DNA of 64,000 nt, taken from positions 1-64,000 of the forward strand of contig NW_024881863.1 in assembly GCF_019059575.1 (NCBI RefSeq), read 5' to 3'. The position numbers were made by a program, and so were the translations under genes. This DNA is from Amphibalanus amphitrite (Eukaryota > Arthropoda > Thecostraca > Balanomorpha > Balanidae). Under the pieces are notes generated by a model that searched no databases, was not told the DNA's origin, and worked only from the letters and a program-made list of their open reading frames with translations. Shown one piece after another: positions 57,296 to 64,000 of this stretch. Numbering within the stretch: position 1 is the stretch's first letter; every line of letters starts with the position of its first letter.

Positions 57296-58359
57296 GTGAG
57301 TCGAACGAGGGCTTCGGTAAAGCTCTGGTGCAACCTCCCATAAAATAAAAATAAACGGTCTTGGGAACATAAGAGATAAATAATGAAATTATCATGCTTT
57401 TATTTAAATGAAATAATTCATAATATAGATTACGTTTGCTTCTTTTTGAAAATTCAAGTCACTCCTTCACTTGCGCGGTGCATGAATTCATGGATATTTA
57501 ATCCAGGCCTACAATGAAAACAAACCCGTCGGTTAGATTTGCACGATTACTAACGCATAGGCCGCAGTGCTGGCTCGCTGTGTACTCTGTTCGAGTAGGG
57601 CGATATTTAGAGGTCTGCCTGTCACTTATGCTAGTAATGTCACATCCGAGCCTTGGGACGACTTTGAAGTCCGATATTTTGGTATGCCGTCTAAATTATT
57701 TTAGTGAAATTATGTTCTATCTGAGCTAAAGCTCAAGTTCGACGAAAGCTAATACGGCTCTGCAGTATGTTGATGTTACTGTCTGAATTATCAGTCCCTC
57801 AAATTTATGGGTTACGCATTTTGAGATTGCTTCGATCATTGCATTTGCAAGATTTCTTGTTGGTGTTGGGATTGGCTTGATGTGACTAACAGTTGATTTT
57901 TGCATGCCATAAAACTTGCTAATGTGTGAGACGTGAGTACGTGCCGGCTATGCATGCGTGTTTTATGTTGAATGTTTTTTATGTTTCCTGTATTGTTATC
58001 CGCATGTTTTATTTTCAGTTAATTCAGATTCGATAAATGTGGTTTCGTTCTAACTTTCTGTTGATGTCTCCAATTATTTGTAATTGTCCCGACAGTGATA
58101 TTTTTACTTGATGACAGTAACATACTCACGATTTTTTTGTTATGACGGTACATCAGAAAAATGGTATGAGAATAGAATAGAGGATTGTTTGCACAAATAC
58201 GTAAAATGATCTTATTTAAAAATGATATTATGTAGGGCAACTATTTGCCCGCTATCTAGGTAGCTGCCGTTTCTTATTTTCCTTTGATGAATCTTTGAAT
58301 AGAATTGTAACGAAATCGTTGACATATTTCGAGGATATTAACAGATATTTGTTTCGCAG

Positions 58360-58434
58360 TCGATCGGGCTGATCAACTCTCTCCTCTATTTGTGCACCTT
58401 CGTCATGGCCCTGCGCTCCTGGCGGCTTCACTAA
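58360..58434 (+). CDS. MARVEL-domain membrane protein B, exon 4 (TM4 and C-terminus)
   Basis: The 24 residues SIGLINSLLYLCTFVMALRSWRLH form TM4 and a short basic tail, then TAA. The acceptor is tttgtttcgcag and the junction is phase 0, compatible with either version of exon 3. It is identical in length to exon 4 of gene A and follows the same pattern of small residue, Asn, hydrophobic helix and charged end. Confidence 0.87.
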   Translation, partial: SIGLINSLLYLCTFVMALRSWRLH

Positions 58435-61400
58435 GCATTGCCACCTGCCGGCGCTAGTCGGAACTACTGTCTGAGGTCCATCACAGAGGGCGCAGCGGTC
58501 GCCAGAGAAGACCAGGCTCTCACGCTCGCTAGAAGTTCGGTTTGTTTGAGCTCGCGAGTATGCGCCGATGGACATGCATTTTTCAGTGTCGTCTCGTGTG
58601 TATTCCGCTGGAGGACCTAACAGTGTCTTACAGCGATAACTTAAATGTGCTGTGCAGATGACCTGCGAGCGCCCGAGCTGCGCACAAATTCTGCAACTGG
58701 AACCGAAGCTTATCTACTTAATGCGCCTAGTTACAGTGTGCACTGTGCCTACTGAGCGAGTTAAATCGCCTGACCGCTGTCCTGTCTACCGGGCTAAGGC
58801 CACAAGAGTGCTTGTACCGGTCGTCATTTGCGCATAACTGGTCATGCTTACGTAACGTACAATGCTCGGAAGATCTAAATCTAATTTCTTCTCGAATACC
58901 TCTTTCGTGCCTTGCAATGACCAAAATCCATCCGTAAAGCCTAAGTGTCCAGCGCCATGACTACCGCGTTGTACACTATCTACTCAATGTTGTGACCCAG
59001 CGTGTAATGCACGAGGTTGAAAAACGCACCAGTGACCCAGAGAGGGCAGGCTCCTCACCGTTTCGTCTCGTTGCGCTGCTTCGTGCATTCAGAGGATGCA
59101 AAGTAACGGTTTAAGACCGAAGGGCTCTTGAATTGGGGCTTTAGCCAAGCTTCAGCGTTCTGCCAGCAATTGATTCTCATATGCTAGCCTCGTGTGGTTT
59201 TGCGTGATGTGCTCCTGCGCTGCTGATCGATTTACGCCAGTCGTCTGACTGGCATGACGCTGTGTGACTAGATGGTTCGCTAGTGAATAGTGCGCAGCGT
59301 ATTGTGTACTAGAGCGCAGCGTAGTGTGTAGTGTTCCGCTGAGCTCGATCGTCGCTGTAACCGCCACCACGCCATACTGACAAATACACAGAGGAAGCTG
59401 CCGTGATGCTTGGCCAGCGTGTGTTTGTCTAAAAGACGCTGCGAATGGCATCGGCTTTTATGCTATGGAGGTGAAATGAAAGAAAGCGGGTTCGCGCTTC
59501 TGTGAGGTATGACAGTATTTAAATATCAACGAGTGATATGTCCGTCTGGCACAATGGAAGCAGGGCGGGAAAACGTTGTGAGGTATGGCATTCACTGCAG
59601 TCAAATGAAGCATTCAGCAGGGGATTGTGTTTGTGATGCGTTCTTGGGTAACTGAACATCGAAGCGTCTTGGCTCAACTTCTTCCCACGCGGTGCATGCG
59701 GTAGGTATCTCCTTCCTGTGCCGTTGCATTACGATTCAAGACATGCAAGCATACTTAACTATGAATAACTTAGAGCTTTACAGAGGATACGCAGCGAGCA
59801 CCAATGAATCCTCACGAGTGCCGCTTTTGGCATCGCTAGCATTCACTGTCAGCCAACCAATACGCCTGTGCATTTTACCAGGGGCTCTAAATGGCTACAG
59901 TGGCGTGGCGGGGTTCCTTTCGTGCTTGTCTTAGACACCGGATGAAGGGAAGGGAGCTTGTGAAGGGAGCTTCCCCTATAACACCACGCACGTTCCTTGA
60001 CCCGCAGTGACCTCGGCGAATATTTGGCATCGATCCCATGACCTTTGACCCGGCATGGGAACCAAACCGTCAAATGGTATTGTTCTGTTTAACGCGCTCT
60101 TGTGTGTAGTTCGGTGAACTGTACTGAAAATTAAAGCAATTGCAGCTCAAAAGTTATCGGTAGGTTCATTTGCAGGTATGTAGGTGCAAATTTGTTTATA
60201 CGGAAGTGTTAATTCTTTTCTCGTAAAAACGAAAAAGCAGAATCCTGAAAATTCCGAACGTGCTTTGGTAGCTCACTGTGGCTTACGCTGAACATCAGTC
60301 GAATCGAATCGAATTTATACCGGTAAATAAATGAAATGCATCGCAAACGCTTTGGTATCTGGACTAAACAACCCAAATACCGCGTAAATAATTCGTTTTA
60401 TAATATTTCGGAAACTCATACCTAATTGATGAATAATACCGCATCGTTATTTCTGTTTAAATAAGTTGTTGTAATAAGTTTAATAACTTGTTTAAATAAG
60501 TTGTTTAAATGTCTGGCAGCTGAGTGTAGGGTGCAGAATTTCGACAGTTTAGTCCAAAAGGATGCACGGCTAAAACGTTTCGTTGTTTGGAAGGACCATT
60601 CCTTCCGGCACCGATAGCTGTCTACTGAAAGTCTGAATATCGGTACCTGTCGGCGCCGTCCCGTCCTTGGAAGGTCGTTTTGGCACGAACCTGTCCTCCA
60701 GTGACGTAGCAGTGACGTCACGGACCGGGCACGGACAGGACGGTGAGCGGACGGGGTTTCCGCGTGGTAGCCATATCTTGGAACGGATGGACGTGGTGTC
60801 GCTGTCTGCAGTTTCCGGCCGGAACGGATGGAAGTGTGGAAAATGGAGCTGGTGGAAACACCGTGTCGACGTCTTGATAGATTTTGGGTGCTAGGAAACG
60901 GTTCTATTTTGTTTGAGAGGTCAACTATGACGATTGATTTCAAACTTTTAACGATTGATAAGAGTGGCCATAGACCCGCAATACGCATGAATGCATCTAG
61001 GATCTTTTGTATCGGCGACCCAAAATTATGCGATCTCCCCAATATAAATGAATGCCATAAGGTATATGTACAAGGACCTCCTTCTCACGCACTTCTTATT
61101 TTATAGGGTTTTCCCGGGCTTTGCCAGAGGCCGAATGGTCGATCCTAGGTCAAACCTGGCATGTTACCGTAAGAGCTTCGGAAGTTTTTTTTTTGTGTGA
61201 AAATGTAGCTCTGTTATGAAGCACTCTGTTATGAAGCTCTCTATTGCGCGCCAATTTGTAAAGGAGATGTTCAATTTGGGAAATTTGACCCTTGGCCTTC
61301 GGTGATCTCACTTTTAACCTGAAATGGTTAAAACATTTGGTTAAAGCATTTCTTTCATATTTTTATACCTTTCGGACGCTACTTATGAGTCGTCGCTAAG

Positions 61401-61860
61401 TGTGACTCAAGACAAGAGTAAATAGGGATCAATCCCTCAATTACTCTCCTAAATTTCTTGCTCAATTACTCCCACCACCACCATGCCACCACCGCCGCCG
61501 CCATCACACACCCACTCAAGAACGCACAACTAAGACGGCCAGCAAATCCATGGGAGTGTAGAGGGGTGCCCTGCTGTTAAATTCGATTTTCGCTCATTGG
61601 TGAAAATCAGAGCCACAGCTAGTCGCAGTGGGGACAGGCTGAGGACATACGGAGACCGGTTTAGTTCACAAAGAAAAGCCAGTCGGCAAGTGTCACTTTG
61701 CCAATGTGCCACTCACCAAAGAGACACTTTTGGGAACGCTGCAGTGGAGGTATGTAATACATAATAGGGCTATATGACCCAGCTGTGGGGACGCCCTTCC
61801 CTTTCCAGTAGGTGTCACTTAGCAGCAAAGGGGCTCTATATGAACTGGGCCCAGTCAGCT
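58435..61860. other. intergenic DNA between genes B and C
   Basis: No gene, transposon end or RNA gene was recognised in about 3.4 kb. A TGACGTAG/TGACGTCA pair at 60702-60720 and a CCACCACCGCCG run near 61470-61505 are the only notable sequences. Confidence 0.5.
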
Positions 61861-62104
61861 AGCGACGGCGGTCGGCGGGCGGTAGACGGCGGACAGACAG
61901 CGGCCGGGCGGCAGGCAGGCGGACAGTAGACGACGGGCAGACAGCGGCCGCGGCGGCGGGCGGCGGGCACGCAGTGTGGCCCGGTGACTCGTGGTGATCG
62001 CACGGATGGCGAACCGCTCCCGCTCGAGATGGAGCGAGCTCAAAGAGTCGCGGCACGTACGCTTCTTTCAGACGCCACTGGGAATCCTGCACCTCGTGCT
62101 ACTG
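61861..62104 (+). CDS. MARVEL-domain membrane protein C, exon 1 (rest outside window)
   Basis: Coding starts at ATG 62006 and runs 33 codons to 62104, ending in phase 0 at gtgagt. The peptide MANRSRSRWSELKESRHVRF continues FQTPLGILHLVLL, which aligns with the last residues of exon 1 in genes A and B (TTPGIIKIVEV, TTGPGILKLLQL): a Thr-Pro or Gly-Pro turn, then Gly-Ile-(I/L) and the start of TM1. The Arg/Ser-rich N-terminus is its own. Bases 61861-62005 are a GGCGG-rich leader whose 5' end is only estimated. The signature Lys is His here. No TM1-TM2 exon was found before the window ends, so the gene must continue beyond 64000. The assignment leans on the shared exon limit and cluster position. 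Confidence 0.65.
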
Positions 62105-62377
62105 GTGAGTACCTACCCCGGCGGAGTAAATGCATAGGCTGTTTCTTGTACGTTTAATTTTACGGTACTTCTACGCGCGGTTTCACAAGGCGTCATTTTA
62201 ACTTTTAAGCAATAGTTAACCAAACCCAGAAAATGATGGGAGGTTTATGTGGTGCTAGGTAGTCGGTCGCTCTCACCAGTCAGTAAAACTAATTACTAGA
62301 CGGTTTGTATGACTAAGGAGGTTTTTGTTATCGAAATGTGTCTATAAACATGTCGAAGCAATTTTTAGATTGCTAGC

Positions 62378-62893
62378 TAGGGCTGCGGAGTCTGAGTCGG
62401 AGTGGGAGTTGGAGTCGGTCGGAGTCGACAGTTCTGCCCGGAGTCGGAGTCGGAGTCGCGAAAATCTTACCGACTCCGACTCCGGACTCAGTCCGGAGTC
62501 GCAGTTAACGCTGCATGGCTCGACGTCATGCACTGCACCTGTTTGATTGACGATACTGCACTGAAACTAGATTTTGTCGAAAAAAGGTAATTTTTATGTT
62601 TTGGACGAACGTTTTGAGAGAAAGAAGCAGTAGACGGTGAATGCCCCTGGCCCCCCCCTGGACCTGCTTTTTAAATCTGTGTGTTATTTTTAATGCATAT
62701 TTGCAACGCAACGCCAATTTGGAGCGCACAAGGGATCGTTTCAGGCAAGATAAAAACATCTCCATTATGAACTTCAATATCATGATATGGGTATTAATAG
62801 AACCGTCTGGAGTCGGAGTCGGAGTCGATTTTTGAAGCCGGAGTCGGAGTCGGGGTCAGAGTCACCCTAATATCCATCGACTCCGCAGCCCTG
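62378..62893. mobile_element. hAT-like MITE with GGAGTC-rich ends
   Basis: The ends TAGGGCTGCGGAGTC and, from the right, CAGGGCTGCGGAGTC are followed by runs of GGAGTCGGAGTC on both sides. This terminus is typical of a widespread group of non-autonomous hAT elements. I could not find a matching 8-bp target duplication. It is 516 bp long, non-coding, and lies in intron 1 of gene C. Confidence 0.75.
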
Positions 62894-64000
62894 GTAAGTT
62901 ATCTTCCTCTTGTTTAAAAAAAAAAATAGAGCACTGTGCGATAAGAATCTCTTCAAAACATTGTAGCATGAACTACTCATCCCAGCCCTGCCTAAAGACG
63001 CTTTTTGAACCTATTATTGCAACAGCGAATACGTTTTACAAACGACTTGTTCTTTACTCATGATGCGCCATTCACGTGATTGTCACGTTTGGGCCTTTGG
63101 GTGTTACTGCATGTGCACTCGCAAGGCCCAAATCTATATCTCAGGAATGGCTGGATCGATTCACGTCGGTGTATTCTATCATAATTTGCGCCCTCGCGCT
63201 CAATACAATATTCAATAAGACGTCATTCTGATGCAATATGTGCTACACAAAATGCAGACATGCTGCAGATTAAGTGTTCGAGCTTGCAAAATATTTGAAC
63301 TACTTGGACTTGCACATTGCCAAGTTCATCCTTTTTGCATATTTCAAAGCCCGTTTGATCTCTAAATCTCCTCACGTTGCCCAACTGCGTTCCGGTCTGC
63401 GTCTTTCCTCATCCCTCATCCCATATTCACGATGACGTCACTACCGTTTCCGGCCCCAGAATGCATAAGAACACCCTGTCCGGCGACAGGCATTCGGAAG
63501 TACCCGTCTGAGCCGATGAGTAAATCCCATCCCGAGAGAGTAAAGCGGCTCGACGCCCCTTCGACGAAGCTCGCTAGACAGAGAAAACCGGTTCTGTGTC
63601 GTCGAGCTCGCGATGACTCACGGGCGGAACCGGCGGAATTTCTTCACGCGTCAGGGGAAGGCGGCGGTCGGAGATGCCTGGGAAGGATGCTGCCCTCGCG
63701 CTCAGACGCTCGACACCGACCTTGGGGCTCTCTCCTGTCCAGTGCACTTTCACAGCTGGGTGAGCACCGGATGTGAGCGGTCAATGAATGTCACGGGACA
63801 GGGCGACTGGAGAATCGATACACAGCTCAGGCGAAAGCGGCGTCTTTTTGCGATGGATGCTACGCGACACGGTTCATTGCCTTACGAAAGCAATCGTTTT
63901 TGGTGTTATTGTTGTATGATCGATTGGCGTTTCTTTCTCAAAGCGTATTATTCAGCCTATACTTCAGACACTAAAGAGATGCGTGGTATGTTTAAGTTGT
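62894..64000. other. presumed intron of gene C, nothing recognised
   Basis: A plus-strand frame at 63432-63776 (114 codons, Pro/Arg/Ser-rich) has no recognisable domain and no MARVEL pattern. No acceptor followed by a TM1/TM2-like stretch was seen. Confidence 0.4.

Overview
The window reads as nuclear DNA of an animal, most likely an arthropod and perhaps a crustacean. It has spliced genes with GT/AG introns of 0.2 to 20 kb, short tracts of the arthropod telomere motif TTAGG, a BEL/Pao LTR retrotransposon, an I/Jockey-type non-LTR element and many cut-and-paste DNA transposons. No prokaryotic gene organisation is present. The species cannot be named from the sequence alone.

The real genes form a tandem, same-strand cluster of three small four-helix membrane proteins of the MARVEL (MAL/CMTM) family. 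Gene A runs from 7097 to 33390, gene B from 51811 to 58434, and gene C starts at 62006 and leaves the window after exon 1. A and B share one plan: exon 1 ends inside TM1, exon 2 carries the rest of TM1 plus TM2, exon 3 carries TM3, and exon 4 adds TM4 and a short tail. Every coding intron is phase 0. In both genes the TM3 exon is present twice (31928-32044 and 32272-32391 in A; 54206-54334 and 57164-57295 in B). This suggests two lineages of alternative, probably mutually exclusive, TM3 cassettes, and it is the most interesting gene-level signal here.

The rest is mostly mobile DNA. 1-797 and 39097-39976 are two copies of one TTAA/ATAA-flanked element. 5109-7010 is a hAT-like element with an 8-bp target duplication, lying 79 bp upstream of the gene A start codon and splitting its leader from a promoter-like region. 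Intron 1 of gene A holds a LINE tail, a 0.7-kb inverted-repeat element and a nested stack at 16658-25409. That stack is a Mutator-like composite with ends built of CCGAAATG-type subrepeats, containing a BEL/Pao element (17853-22462) and a 1.6-kb near-perfect palindrome (23436-25043). Intron 2 holds a gag-only LINE interrupted by a hAT (28668-30461).

The 18-kb gap between genes A and B holds several TTAA-flanked elements (37901-38901, 39097-39976, 40159-40625, 43871-45340) and a 160-bp hairpin. The intron between the two TM3 exons of gene B holds a 1.9-kb foldback element. A sequence module dense in AGGTCA/TGACCT recurs inside elements whose ends are unrelated.

Outside the MARVEL exons and the two retroelement ORFs I recognise no protein. 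Most other open frames lie in simple repeats or GC-rich DNA. No rRNA, tRNA or CRISPR array was seen.
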